A stretch of 14,178 nucleotides of DNA from Clostridia bacterium (GCA_017646555.1 JAGCMG010000015.1:1-14178); one strand, 5' to 3'. Positions 1 through 7,369 are shown, numbered from the stretch's first letter. The notes: a model not told the origin generated them from the letters alone. Translations and numbers: made by a program.

Positions 1-10
1 ACGAAAAGGC

Positions 11-808
11 TTAAAGGTCTGATTTTTCCACCGTTACGCCATTAGGTAAAACCGTTATATTTCCACCTGCTTTTTTTATTATATCGACGATTTTTTTATC
101 GCCTTGTACACTATTTATGTTAAGATTATTGACGGTGATTTTTCCGTTTATTACGCCTGCAACAAGCCAAAAAGCAGAGTTGGACCAGTCGCCTTCAATA
201 TGATTTTTGCCTTTAAAAATTTGATTGCCTTTAATTATGAACGCGCCGTTTTCTTCTACAATATTTACGCCGTAATTTTTTAACACTTCAAGCGTAATAT
301 CGATATACGGGCGCGATTCTAACGCTGTGGTTAACTTAATTACGCTATCACCATTTAGGTTTGGAAGCGCTAAAAGTAACCCCGTTAAATATTGCGAACT
401 AATATCGCCACGAATATTATATTCCCCTGCCGTCAACTTGCCACTAACAAAGATTTTATCATCCTTTTTTTGCACGCTAACACCGTGAGCGTTAAGCGCT
501 GAAAAAAGTTCGTCAAGTGGTCTTTCTAATAATCTTTGACTGCCCGTGAAAACGAAATTTCCACCGATTGACGCTACAACGGGCAATAAAAATCTTAAAG
601 TTGAGCCCGATTCGTTAGCGTTTAATACTTCGCCCGATAAAATGGCTTTTAAGCAATTAGCCGTTGCGATAACGTCTTCGGAAAAATCGTATTCGGTAAC
701 CGTTTTGTTCGCTAAAAAATCGCAAATCATAGCGCGATGAGCAAAGGATTTTGACGGTATGGCGTCGATTGTTCCCATTAAAGACGACTTACTAACGATT
801 ACATCCAT
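11..808 (-). CDS. aroA: EPSP synthase (AroA), prematurely terminated
   Basis: 3-phosphoshikimate 1-carboxyvinyltransferase, the sixth shikimate-pathway step, joining phosphoenolpyruvate to shikimate-3-phosphate in the cytoplasm. Visible family motifs are IPSKSFAHRAMI (residues ~17-28), NESGSTLRFL (~64-73), the LERPLDEL segment, GDISSQYLTG and GDWSNSAFWLVAG. The protein stops at residue 265, whereas the family is about 420-430 residues, so the last third is absent, including the usual PDLVP, KESDR and C-terminal DHR motifs. The stop (TAA at 11-13) follows ...VEKSDL. In the same frame the next codons read A-F-S. Removing one T from the TTT before it would instead read L-K-P-F-R. So this is either a nonsense mutation, a 1-nt frameshift or a sequencing error, and the gene probably continues beyond the window. 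The start ATG at 808 has AAAGG upstream and overlaps the end of aroB by 17 nt. Identity is secure; functionality is doubtful. Confidence 0.9.
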   Translation of the reverse strand: MDVIVSKSSLMGTIDAIPSKSFAHRAMICDFLANKTVTEYDFSEDVIATANCLKAILSGEVLNANESGSTLRFLLPVVASIGGNFVFTGSQRLLERPLDELFSALNAHGVSVQKKDDKIFVSGKLTAGEYNIRGDISSQYLTGLLLALPNLNGDSVIKLTTALESRPYIDITLEVLKNYGVNIVEENGAFIIKGNQIFKGKNHIEGDWSNSAFWLVAGVINGKITVNNLNINSVQGDKKIVDIIKKAGGNITVLPNGVTVEKSDL

Positions 809-1844
809 AAAAAACCTTTTCTAAAGAAGATACTGCCACCGTTTTTTGGCCACAGTCCCCCACTTTATTCACCACTATTATTTTTATGTTTTCGCCCGAA
901 CGCTTTTTATCGTTCAACGCGTTTAATGCTAACTCTTTTGCTGAAAAAGAGCACGGCGTTATATTAAATTTTTCCATAACCTTACAAATACGCGCGTATT
1001 CACCGTGCGATAAAATCTTTTCGTTAAAAGAATATTCCACCATTATTTTAACACCTGTTGCTACGGCATTACCGTGCGTTACGGTGTAGTTAGAAAGTTT
1101 TTCAATAGCGTGCGCAGGCGTATGCCCTAAATTAAGCAATCGCCTTTCGCATTTTTCAAATTCGTCTATTTCAACGATTTTTCTTTTATAGTCAACGCAA
1201 AGATATATTAGGTCGGTTAAATCATAGTCGCCGTTTTCGATTAAAGAAAATACCTTTTCGTCTAAAAGCGCGTACTTTAACACTTCCCCCATACCGTCGT
1301 TAAACACAGTTTTAGGCAAGTTTTTGATAACGAGGGAATCGCAAACGACTACGCTCGGCTGACAAAACGCACCGACTAAATTTTTGCCCGACGGAATATC
1401 AACGGCAGTTTTCCCACCGACCGAAGAATCGGTTGCTGAAAGTAAAGTCGTTGGTACTTGTATATACTTTATTCCACGCAAATAAGTTGCCGAAACAAAC
1501 CCTGCTAAATCGCCAACAACCCCACCACCAAGCGCTAACACGGCATCCGTTCGCGTTAGTTCGTTTTCGGCTAAAAAGTTGATTGCGTTAGCGTAAGTTG
1601 ATAAGTTTTTACTCTCTTCCCCGTGCTTAAATACGAATTTAACGGGTACGTACCCAGCCGTTTTTAGCGAAAGCATAACTTTATCGCCAAATAACGCGTC
1701 TACCGTATCGTCCGTGATAACGGCAATTTTGCATTTATCAACAAGTGAGGATATGAGTTCGCCAACGCTATTTATTAAGTTTTCACCGATAAATATAGGG
1801 TAACTTTTGCCCGTATTTACCGTTACAGTTTTATAATTTTTCAT
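792..1844 (-). CDS. aroB: 3-dehydroquinate synthase (AroB)
   Basis: Converts DAHP to 3-dehydroquinate, the second shikimate step, using NAD+ and a divalent metal. At 350 residues it is full length. The NAD-binding GGGVVGD lies at residues 106-112, followed by YLRG and VPTTLLSATDSSVGGKTA, which bind phosphate and substrate. Expected metal ligands are E187 (in GMGEVLK), H241 (in GHTPAHA) and H257 (in THGNAV). H245 matches the catalytic histidine, and the spacing of 16 between the two ligand histidines fits the family. The motif reads GHTPAHA where GHTFxHA is common, a small oddity. It starts 1 nt after the tyrA stop (TAA-T-ATG) with no clear ribosome binding site, so translation is probably coupled to tyrA. 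It overlaps aroA by 17 nt. Confidence 0.97.
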   Translation of the reverse strand: MKNYKTVTVNTGKSYPIFIGENLINSVGELISSLVDKCKIAVITDDTVDALFGDKVMLSLKTAGYVPVKFVFKHGEESKNLSTYANAINFLAENELTRTDAVLALGGGVVGDLAGFVSATYLRGIKYIQVPTTLLSATDSSVGGKTAVDIPSGKNLVGAFCQPSVVVCDSLVIKNLPKTVFNDGMGEVLKYALLDEKVFSLIENGDYDLTDLIYLCVDYKRKIVEIDEFEKCERRLLNLGHTPAHAIEKLSNYTVTHGNAVATGVKIMVEYSFNEKILSHGEYARICKVMEKFNITPCSFSAKELALNALNDKKRSGENIKIIVVNKVGDCGQKTVAVSSLEKVFYGCNR

Positions 1845-1845
1845 A

Positions 1846-2700
1846 TTAGTTGATTTTTTTATTTTTCATTTTTTCGGCAGAAAGTTTTTTGTTCGTTCCG
1901 TCTTCTAAAAGTTTATAAAGTTCGTTTTCGTCGCCTTTAGAAAGCGCAACGGCGTATTCTTTAAGGCTATCTATTAAACAATATATTTCTTTAACTAAAT
2001 TATCTTTATTATCAATCATAAGTTCCGTCCACATTTCGGGCGAAAGCCTTGCTACACGCGTCATATCTCTAAAACTGCCGGCAGAAAAACCTAAATAGTT
2101 TTGCGCCGTAGGTGATTTTATGTATGACGACGATACGACGTGCGCTAATTGCGAAGTGTAGGAAATGATTTTATCGTGCTCGTCAGCAGTTGTGATTACA
2201 ACCTGACCAAAACCTATACTTAAACAAAATTCTTTTAATTTTGCCACGGTACGTATATCGGCTTTTACTGGAACGAGTATCATTGACGCTTTTTCGTAAA
2301 GCGTTGCCGTCGAGTGTTTTATACCCGAAAATTCACGCCCTGCCATAGGGTGCGACGAGATATATTCAAGATTAGTGTGCTCGTTACTGATTTCTTTTAA
2401 CGCTTTAACGATAGTTCTTTTATTACCACATAAATCCACGACTAACGCGCCGTCTTTTAGTTTACTTGCGTATTCTTTAGCCACTAAAATTGCCGTTTTT
2501 GGATAGAGCGCGATAAATAAAATATCTAATTCTTTTGCGTTTTCGTCCGTTAATACTTCGTGATAGGCTTTTAACAACTTACCAGTTTTTAACGATTGCG
2601 CGTCTATATCAAAAGCGAAAACTTTATGCTGTGTTTTTGCTACGATACTGCGCCCAAGCGAACCACCTATTAAACCTAAACCTATAATTCCTACGTTCAT
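1846..2700 (-). CDS. tyrA: Prephenate dehydrogenase (TyrA)
   Basis: NAD-dependent oxidative decarboxylation of prephenate to 4-hydroxyphenylpyruvate, the committed branch to tyrosine. The 284-residue protein begins with a Rossmann nucleotide-binding motif, GIIGLGLIGGSLG (GxGxxG at residues 7-12), with an acidic D31 at the end of the second strand, which favours NAD over NADP. The family motif SSHPMAGREFSG lies at ~115-126, with H117 the likely catalytic histidine. The C-terminal half is the helical dimerisation domain. There is no chorismate mutase fusion and no C-terminal ACT domain, since the protein ends at a lysine-rich tail. The start follows the DAHP synthase stop by 8 nt; the sequence TAAGGCAAAAA-ATG shows the ribosome binding site overlapping the previous stop. 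It is the second gene of the operon, consistent with joint control by Phe/Tyr. Confidence 0.96.
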   Translation of the reverse strand: MNVGIIGLGLIGGSLGRSIVAKTQHKVFAFDIDAQSLKTGKLLKAYHEVLTDENAKELDILFIALYPKTAILVAKEYASKLKDGALVVDLCGNKRTIVKALKEISNEHTNLEYISSHPMAGREFSGIKHSTATLYEKASMILVPVKADIRTVAKLKEFCLSIGFGQVVITTADEHDKIISYTSQLAHVVSSSYIKSPTAQNYLGFSAGSFRDMTRVARLSPEMWTELMIDNKDNLVKEIYCLIDSLKEYAVALSKGDENELYKLLEDGTNKKLSAEKMKNKKIN

Positions 2701-2708
2701 TTTTTGCC

Positions 2709-3722
2709 TTAAATATATTTTTTATTTACGATAGGTAACATTAAATTTACCTTATCCATTACCGTTTTAAACTGTTCGGGCTTAAGCGATTGTGCGCCGT
2801 CGCAAAGCGCTTTTTTAGGGTCGTTATGAACTTCTATAATAAGCCCGTCAGCCCCTGCCCCAACTGATGCAAGCGACATAGGTTCAACTAATTTTGCTAC
2901 GCCCGTTGCGTGCGAAGGGTCTATTACGATAGGTAAATGAGTCATATTTTTAAGCACGGGCACGGCTGATAAATCAAGCGTGTTTCTAGTAGTTGGCTCA
3001 AAAGTTCTTATACCCCTTTCACATAAAATAACGTCGGTTGCGCCTTCGCTCATAATGTATTCTGCCGACATTAAAAGTTCTTGTAAGGTATTGGCAAGCC
3101 CACGCTTTAATAAAATTGGTTTACCCGTTTTCCCTACTTGTTTTAATAGGTCGAAGTTTTGCATATTTCTTGCGCCGATTTGTATAACGTCAACGTCCTT
3201 AAAGTCGTCAATGTGTTTTTCGCTCATAAGTTCGGTTACGATAGGAAGCCCCGTTTCTTGTTTTGCTTTAAGCAAAAGTTCAAGCCCTTTAACGCCCATA
3301 CCTTGGAAAGCGTACGGCGAAGTACGTGGTTTAAAAGCGCCACCCCTTAAAAGCGTTGCGCCGGCTTCTTTTACAGCAAGCGCCACTTCAACGATTTGTT
3401 TTTCCGATTCTACGGAGCACGGTCCTGCTATAACTTGGAAATAATCGCCACCGATTTTTCTGCCCGAAATATCAACGATAGTGTCGTTAGGGTGGAATTT
3501 ACGGTTAGCGTTTTTAAACGGCTCCGATACCTTTTGCACCTTTTCAACGATATCAAGCGTGGAAATTAAATCTATATCAACTTTGGTCGTATCGCCGACA
3601 AGACCTAAAACAGTAGACATTTCACCGTGACTTACGTGAACGTCTAAACCAAGTTCTTTAATCCAGTCAACTAAACTATCGTATTGACTTTTTTCACAAT
3701 TCTTTTTAACTACAATAATCAT
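2709..3722 (-). CDS. aroF: DAHP synthase, type I-beta with N-terminal regulatory domain
   Basis: 3-deoxy-7-phosphoheptulonate synthase condenses phosphoenolpyruvate and erythrose-4-phosphate, the entry step of the shikimate pathway. From ATG at 3722 it has 337 residues. Residues 1-70 form the ferredoxin-like N-terminal domain that binds Phe/Tyr as feedback inhibitors in Thermotoga-type enzymes. The catalytic barrel follows: AGPCSVES at 99-106 (C102), KPRTSPYAFQG at 131-141, LLKRG, ERGIRTFE at 235-242, IDPSHATG with H271, and IEVHNDP. A longer reading from a GTG at 3773 exists, but its start lies inside the upstream terminator hairpin. ATG 3722 has a good GGAG six nt upstream and matches the usual MIIVVK start, so I chose it. 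It is first gene of the operon, directly after the leader-peptide attenuator. The symbol could also be aroG or aroA(G) in other nomenclatures. Confidence 0.96.
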   Translation of the reverse strand: MIIVVKKNCEKSQYDSLVDWIKELGLDVHVSHGEMSTVLGLVGDTTKVDIDLISTLDIVEKVQKVSEPFKNANRKFHPNDTIVDISGRKIGGDYFQVIAGPCSVESEKQIVEVALAVKEAGATLLRGGAFKPRTSPYAFQGMGVKGLELLLKAKQETGLPIVTELMSEKHIDDFKDVDVIQIGARNMQNFDLLKQVGKTGKPILLKRGLANTLQELLMSAEYIMSEGATDVILCERGIRTFEPTTRNTLDLSAVPVLKNMTHLPIVIDPSHATGVAKLVEPMSLASVGAGADGLIIEVHNDPKKALCDGAQSLKPEQFKTVMDKVNLMLPIVNKKYI

Positions 3723-3746
3723 ATTATGCTCCGAATTTTTATATTG

Positions 3747-3781
3747 AAAAAGGCTTTGTAGCGGTAACACCACAAAGCCTT
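3747..3781 (-). terminator. Intrinsic terminator (attenuator) in the aro operon leader
   Basis: On the minus strand AAGGCTTTGTGGTG, loop TTAC and CGCTACAAAGCCTT form a 14-bp stem, with two G-U pairs near the loop, followed by a run of Ts. It lies after the promoter and leader peptide but before the ribosome binding site of the DAHP synthase. It would therefore stop transcription before the structural genes unless prevented from folding. It would also block readthrough from the upstream GH31 gene, which has no visible terminator of its own. Confidence 0.88.
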
Positions 3782-3821
3782 GTCCTTAATTTGTTTAACG
3801 CAAAGGAAAACCCGATAGTAA

Positions 3822-3878
3822 TTACCGCGATATTAAAGACGAGTTATTAAAATAAAAGTAAAACGCGAATTTTTTCAT
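3822..3878 (-). CDS. Phe/Tyr-rich leader peptide (18 aa) of the aro operon
   Basis: The peptide MKKFAFYFYFNNSSLISR starts at ATG 3878 and ends at TAA 3822-3824. Codons 4-10 read F-A-F-Y-F-Y-F, six aromatic residues in seven, and 6 of 18 overall. A ribosome binding site AAGGA lies 7 nt upstream of the ATG, and the predicted transcription start is about 14 nt upstream of the ATG. The gene lies between a strong promoter and a terminator hairpin, ahead of enzymes making Phe and Tyr precursors. This is the classical layout of amino-acid leader peptides such as PheL of enterobacteria, although the peptide sequence itself is not one I recognise. Its function is presumably ribosome stalling when Phe-tRNA or Tyr-tRNA is scarce, not the peptide product. 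An AT-rich genome inflates TTT and TAT codons, but the coincidence of all elements argues against chance. Confidence 0.82.
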   Translation of the reverse strand: MKKFAFYFYFNNSSLISR

Positions 3879-3898
3879 AATTTTTTCCTTATGGCTAA

Positions 3899-3927
3899 AG
3901 TATACACCCCTAAAATTTTCTTGTCAA
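3899..3927 (-). promoter_or_regulatory. Sigma-70-type promoter of the aro operon
   Basis: On the minus strand the -35 box is TTGACA (3927-3922), with a 17-nt spacer, and the -10 box is TATACT (3904-3899). The predicted start is near 3892. This is the best consensus promoter in the window and lies 28 nt downstream of the GH31 stop, so the aro operon is transcribed separately from GH31. Confidence 0.88.
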
Positions 3928-3954
3928 GGGTTTATAAAAGTTTTTTTGATTTTT

Positions 3955-6486
3955 TTAGTCGTCTAAACCTTCTGCAAGTTTTTCAATGTAAATAGGGTCA
4001 AGCGTAGTGCGTTTTGGAATAAAATCGTTAAAAGTCTTTCTTTGTTTAATGTAATTATCCGCTAACTTAAATTCCGCACAAATTTCTCTTAACTTTGTAG
4101 CCGTTCCGTCGAATACTTTAGGGTTGCGTTCAACTAAACAACCTTCTTCGTTCGACCAGTACATATTGGTTATATAGCGATATAAGTCTTCTTTAAATTC
4201 GTTAGGCGTTTCAAAGCGTTGAATATTTATCTTAAATCTTCTTGCCGAATATTCAAGCGCCGTTAGTGGCGTTTCATTAATTTCGATAGCGTAAGTAGCC
4301 GAATAATCAATATCTTTAATGATAAATTCAACGAATTCGTCACATTTAGCGTCAACTAAAATATCTTGTCCGTTTTTATATACGATAGGCGCGCCTGCGT
4401 ATACATTTTTAAGTCTAATCTTAATATTTCTACCACTTGGCATAGCGTTAAGAGCCCCACTAAACGATATTTCAGTTCTTAAAATCTTGCCATCCGAAGT
4501 ATTTTTAATGGTAGTAATCGCGTCGTTTACGCCGTCGTCTTCGTAAAGGTCGTAAGAGCCGTTACCCGAATAAATTTCAAATATGATATTTTTAGGATTT
4601 GAACAATCGTTGTTGTGCTTTTCGTCACTATAAACTATGGTTGAGCCAGCCTTTGCAAACGCAGGTATGCTATCAGGGAAACGATATAAAGTCATTTCCT
4701 TACCACCTTTACCAGCCTTGTAAACTTCACCCGTGAAAATGTCCGTCCATACGCCTTCAGGTACCCACGCTTTAACGCTTGATAAACTTTTTGCTTTTAC
4801 TGGGGTGGTAATTGGGTTAACTAAAATTTCGCCAAAGAAATATTCGTTTTTATACTTATAGGCTAATTTTTCGTCTGGGTATTCGTAGTAAAGTGGTGAA
4901 ATAAGAGTTTTACCAAATTTACTTGTTTTAACGCCTTCACTATAAATATATGGAATAAGCGCGTGACGATATCTTAAAGCGTCGCCAACTAACGCTCCGT
5001 AACCGTTAGGATATGCCCAAGGTTCTTTTGTTACCGTTTCCATAGCAGTTGAGTGTAAACGCATAATCGGATTAAATATACCGTATTGAACGCTTCTTAA
5101 GAATAAATCGCCTTCAGAATAACCGCGTTGGTGACCACCGATATCGTGCGACCACCAAGTATAACCGATATTAGATGCAGTCGCTGTAAAGTACGGTAAA
5201 TAGCCAAGAGTTTTATAGGTAATATGCGTGTCCGCCGAGAACCCTAACGGATAACGGTGTGAACCAGCCTCACAATATCTAGATAAAACTAAACCTAAAT
5301 CGTGATTTAAGCCGTTATCTAAATAATGATAGTGGTTAAGCGCCCAAAGTGGGTCAAGCCCTGCCATTTGCGACTTAGTTCCTTGTTGCCAGTCAATCCA
5401 CCAAAAAGCAACGCCGTCGTCTTCGTAAGGTTTATGTAAAATCTTAAAGTAGTTATTAATAAACTTATCGTTAGTTAAGTCGAATTCAACCGGGCGTTCT
5501 TCTTTAGGGTCTTGACCCATAGCAACGCACATTTCTTCGTACATATCTTCAAAGTATCTAACGCCGTCTTTCGGGTGAAGATTGAGAGTGATTTTAAGAT
5601 TTTTTTCTTCTATCTTTTTAAGGAAAGATTTATAGTCAGGGAATAAATTTTTGTTCCACGAATAACCCGTCCAACCTAAACTTCTTGCTCTTGGCGCGCC
5701 ACAACCGTATTTATCGTCACGGTGGCCCGTTTCGTCAATTTTAAGTTCTTTATTCACATAGTCGGAATAGTGCCAGTCCATATCAATGGTAGCAACCGTT
5801 AAAGGAATATCGTATTCTTCGAACTTATCTAAAATGTTAAGATATTCGGTATCAGTATAAGCGTGGTATCTTGACCACCAGTTACCAAGCGCGTATCTTG
5901 GAACTTTTGGAATATAACCCGTAATATCGTAAAGCGCTTTAACCGCACCTTTATAATCGTTACCAAATGCGAAAATATATTGGTCAACTTCTTGTTCACG
6001 GCGCGCTTTGAGCATACCGTCCGTGTCCAAAACGAGCCCTTTCTTGTCGTCAAGCACTGCTAAACCCGTCTTTGAACATACGCCGTTTTCAAGTTCAATA
6101 GGTTTAAATCCGTCGTAAGTATATCTATCTCCATCGTAACCGTCAAGCGTACGATAAGTGCCTAAAAGGTTGCCTTTATTAGAAAGTTTTACCTTTTTGC
6201 CGTTCACTACTGCATAAGATTTAGCGTAGTCTTTATTTACTACGAGTTTAACCATATTAGTTGTGATTTCGATTTTATCAGCAAAAGTTTTTACCTTAAA
6301 ATCTTGTTCTTTAGCATCTCTATACCAAACCGATTGAGTAGCGTCGTCAGTAAAAAGTTTTTCGCTATCTTTTTCGATACGGAAAAGTCTGTCTGCTAAA
6401 ACGGTGATGCGATAATCGTTAAAATAAACGATATTGCTTTCGTTAGCAATTGGTCTTGTTTTTGCTATTAAATGCTTATCTAACAT
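3955..6486 (-). CDS. Glycoside hydrolase family 31 (alpha-glucosidase-like)
   Basis: A retaining alpha-glycosidase of family GH31, cytoplasmic because no signal peptide is visible. From ATG 6486, preceded by AAGGAG with a 7-nt spacer, it has 843 residues; a longer in-frame start at 6507 lacks this site. The N-terminal beta-sandwich covers ~1-195. The barrel follows with TIDMDWHYSDY (~234-243), the expected nucleophile D365 in WWIDWQQG, RYCEAGSHRYPLGFSADTH, and the acid/base D448 in WWSHDIGGH, a canonical GH31 motif. A C-terminal beta domain (DUF5110-like, ~650-740) is followed by about 100 extra residues I do not recognise. The nucleophile motif differs from the usual W-x-D-M-[NSA]-E, so the substrate (alpha-glucoside, xyloside or other) cannot be assigned. 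Divergent from an AraC-type regulator that probably controls it. Confidence 0.92.
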   Translation of the reverse strand: MLDKHLIAKTRPIANESNIVYFNDYRITVLADRLFRIEKDSEKLFTDDATQSVWYRDAKEQDFKVKTFADKIEITTNMVKLVVNKDYAKSYAVVNGKKVKLSNKGNLLGTYRTLDGYDGDRYTYDGFKPIELENGVCSKTGLAVLDDKKGLVLDTDGMLKARREQEVDQYIFAFGNDYKGAVKALYDITGYIPKVPRYALGNWWSRYHAYTDTEYLNILDKFEEYDIPLTVATIDMDWHYSDYVNKELKIDETGHRDDKYGCGAPRARSLGWTGYSWNKNLFPDYKSFLKKIEEKNLKITLNLHPKDGVRYFEDMYEEMCVAMGQDPKEERPVEFDLTNDKFINNYFKILHKPYEDDGVAFWWIDWQQGTKSQMAGLDPLWALNHYHYLDNGLNHDLGLVLSRYCEAGSHRYPLGFSADTHITYKTLGYLPYFTATASNIGYTWWSHDIGGHQRGYSEGDLFLRSVQYGIFNPIMRLHSTAMETVTKEPWAYPNGYGALVGDALRYRHALIPYIYSEGVKTSKFGKTLISPLYYEYPDEKLAYKYKNEYFFGEILVNPITTPVKAKSLSSVKAWVPEGVWTDIFTGEVYKAGKGGKEMTLYRFPDSIPAFAKAGSTIVYSDEKHNNDCSNPKNIIFEIYSGNGSYDLYEDDGVNDAITTIKNTSDGKILRTEISFSGALNAMPSGRNIKIRLKNVYAGAPIVYKNGQDILVDAKCDEFVEFIIKDIDYSATYAIEINETPLTALEYSARRFKINIQRFETPNEFKEDLYRYITNMYWSNEEGCLVERNPKVFDGTATKLREICAEFKLADNYIKQRKTFNDFIPKRTTLDPIYIEKLAEGLDD

Positions 6487-6533
6487 AAAATTTCTCCTTA
6501 AAATCAACGATTCCTATTGATTTTTTACCTTGC

Positions 6534-6553
6534 TTATGATAAAATTATCATAA
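6534..6553. promoter_or_regulatory. Inverted repeat (candidate operator) between GH31 and AraC genes
   Basis: TTATGATAA-AA-TTATCATAA is a perfect 9-bp inverted repeat with a 2-bp spacer in the divergent intergenic region. It overlaps the candidate -10 box of the GH31 promoter, so a bound protein would affect GH31 transcription. AraC-family proteins more often use direct repeats, so a different repressor is possible. Confidence 0.5.
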
Positions 6554-6573
6554 ATCTTGGCAAAAATGTTCAA
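6544..6573 (-). promoter_or_regulatory. Candidate GH31 promoter
   Basis: On the minus strand TTGAAC (6573-6568), an 18-nt spacer and GATAAT (6549-6544) form a plausible promoter. The overlapping TATGAT (6553-6548) is an alternative -10 box with a 15-nt spacer. The region is very AT-rich, so the choice is uncertain. The -10 lies inside the 6534-6553 inverted repeat. Confidence 0.4.
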
Positions 6574-6591
6574 AATAATAGCCAAAATAAT
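6571..6591. repeat. Direct repeat, candidate AraC-type binding sites
   Basis: CAAAATAAT occurs at 6571-6579 and again at 6583-6591, a 12-bp period. It lies just upstream of the regulator's start and beyond the -35 side of the GH31 promoter, where an AraC-type activator would be expected to bind. Low sequence complexity limits confidence. Confidence 0.3.
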
Positions 6592-6609
6592 CAAAAAAGT
6601 TGTGATATT

Positions 6610-7365
6610 ATGTTATACGAAAAGCACCGTGACTATGAAGAATATTTTAGTTCCGACGTTGTTGAAACACCTGCACACTTTCACCGTTCGATAGAGATAA
6701 TGTATTGTCAAAGTGGGACAAGGTCGTTCGTGTTAAACGGTACGGAACAAATACTTAACGCTGGGGAATTGTTGATTATTCCACCACTCAATACGCATTC
6801 GTTTGATTTAGACAAAGACTGCGTGTGTCGTTGCAACGTTCTTCCTTCGGAATATAGCGACGAGTGGGACAAATACGTCGGCAATAAAGAGCCGATTTCG
6901 TTTATCGTTAATAACGAAAGCACGGTTAACGATATTTGCGAACACTTAAATAAAATTTCGCCGACAATAAATAAGTTTATTCGTCGTGGGATTTACGAAT
7001 ACGTTTTAGGCAAGATTTTTGAAACGGTTAAATTTACGGAAAGTCAAAAAGGTAAAGAACTTGACTTTACGGCAGAAGTTTTAAAATATATCGACGAACA
7101 GTATTTTAACGATATTACTTTAGACGAACTTGCCAAAAAATTTGGGTATTCAAAATTTTATTTTTCTAACCTATTTAATAAACACTTTAATACGAATTTA
7201 AAAAAATATTTGAACGAAGTTAGAATTTCAAAAGCCGTGCAACTACTAAAAAAACACGACATTAGCGAAGTTTGTAGCCTATGCGGTTATAACAGTTTGC
7301 AATCGTTCTTTTATAACTTCAAAAAAATCACGGGCAAAACCCCAACAGAATATAAAAATGAATAA
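6610..7365 (+). CDS. AraC family transcriptional regulator
   Basis: A 251-residue regulator with an N-terminal cupin sensor domain (HFHRSIEIMYCQSG at ~23-36; PPLNTHSF at ~58-65) and a C-terminal pair of helix-turn-helix motifs. The first is ITLDELAKKFGYSKFYFSNLF. The second is the family signature around SEVCSLCGYNSLQSFFYNFKK, followed by TGKTPTEYKN near the C-terminus. I chose ATG 6610; a TTG at 6517 in the same frame would add 31 low-complexity residues and would place the coding region over the GH31 promoter. No clear ribosome binding site precedes ATG 6610, so the start is less certain than the identity. Divergent orientation to GH31 suggests it senses the sugar released or taken up and controls GH31. 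The sensed ligand is unknown. Confidence 0.9.
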   Translation: MLYEKHRDYEEYFSSDVVETPAHFHRSIEIMYCQSGTRSFVLNGTEQILNAGELLIIPPLNTHSFDLDKDCVCRCNVLPSEYSDEWDKYVGNKEPISFIVNNESTVNDICEHLNKISPTINKFIRRGIYEYVLGKIFETVKFTESQKGKELDFTAEVLKYIDEQYFNDITLDELAKKFGYSKFYFSNLFNKHFNTNLKKYLNEVRISKAVQLLKKHDISEVCSLCGYNSLQSFFYNFKKITGKTPTEYKNE

Positions 7366-7369
7366 TATT

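Larger units (their letters stand above)
3744..3892 (-). promoter_or_regulatory. Predicted ribosome-mediated attenuator of the aromatic operon
   Basis: The transcribed leader runs from the predicted start near 3892 to just before the ribosome binding site of the DAHP synthase. It has, in order, a ribosome binding site, an 18-codon aromatic-rich leader peptide, and a terminator hairpin. GCGGUAA at 3828-3822, covering the last sense codon and stop of the leader peptide, is exactly complementary to UUACCGC at 3767-3761. UUACCGC forms the loop and first three bases of the terminator's 3' arm. A ribosome stalled on codons 4-10 would leave GCGGUAA free to pair and weaken the terminator; a ribosome reaching the stop codon would cover it and allow termination. 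The elements are seen; the switching mechanism is inferred. Confidence 0.75.

Noticed and set aside
2980..3444. A 154-codon plus-strand open frame inside the DAHP synthase gene.
   Set aside because: It is antisense to a conserved enzyme, has no ribosome binding site, and a composition expected from the complementary strand.
3723..3773. N-terminal extension of the DAHP synthase from a GTG at 3773.
   Set aside because: The extension lies in the terminator hairpin, has no family similarity, and the ATG at 3722 has a proper ribosome binding site and N-terminus.
3723..3954. A T-box leader ahead of the aro operon, the usual device in this phylum.
   Set aside because: The transcribed leader is only about 170 nt and I see neither the T-box antiterminator consensus nor a stem I specifier loop; a leader peptide explains the region better.
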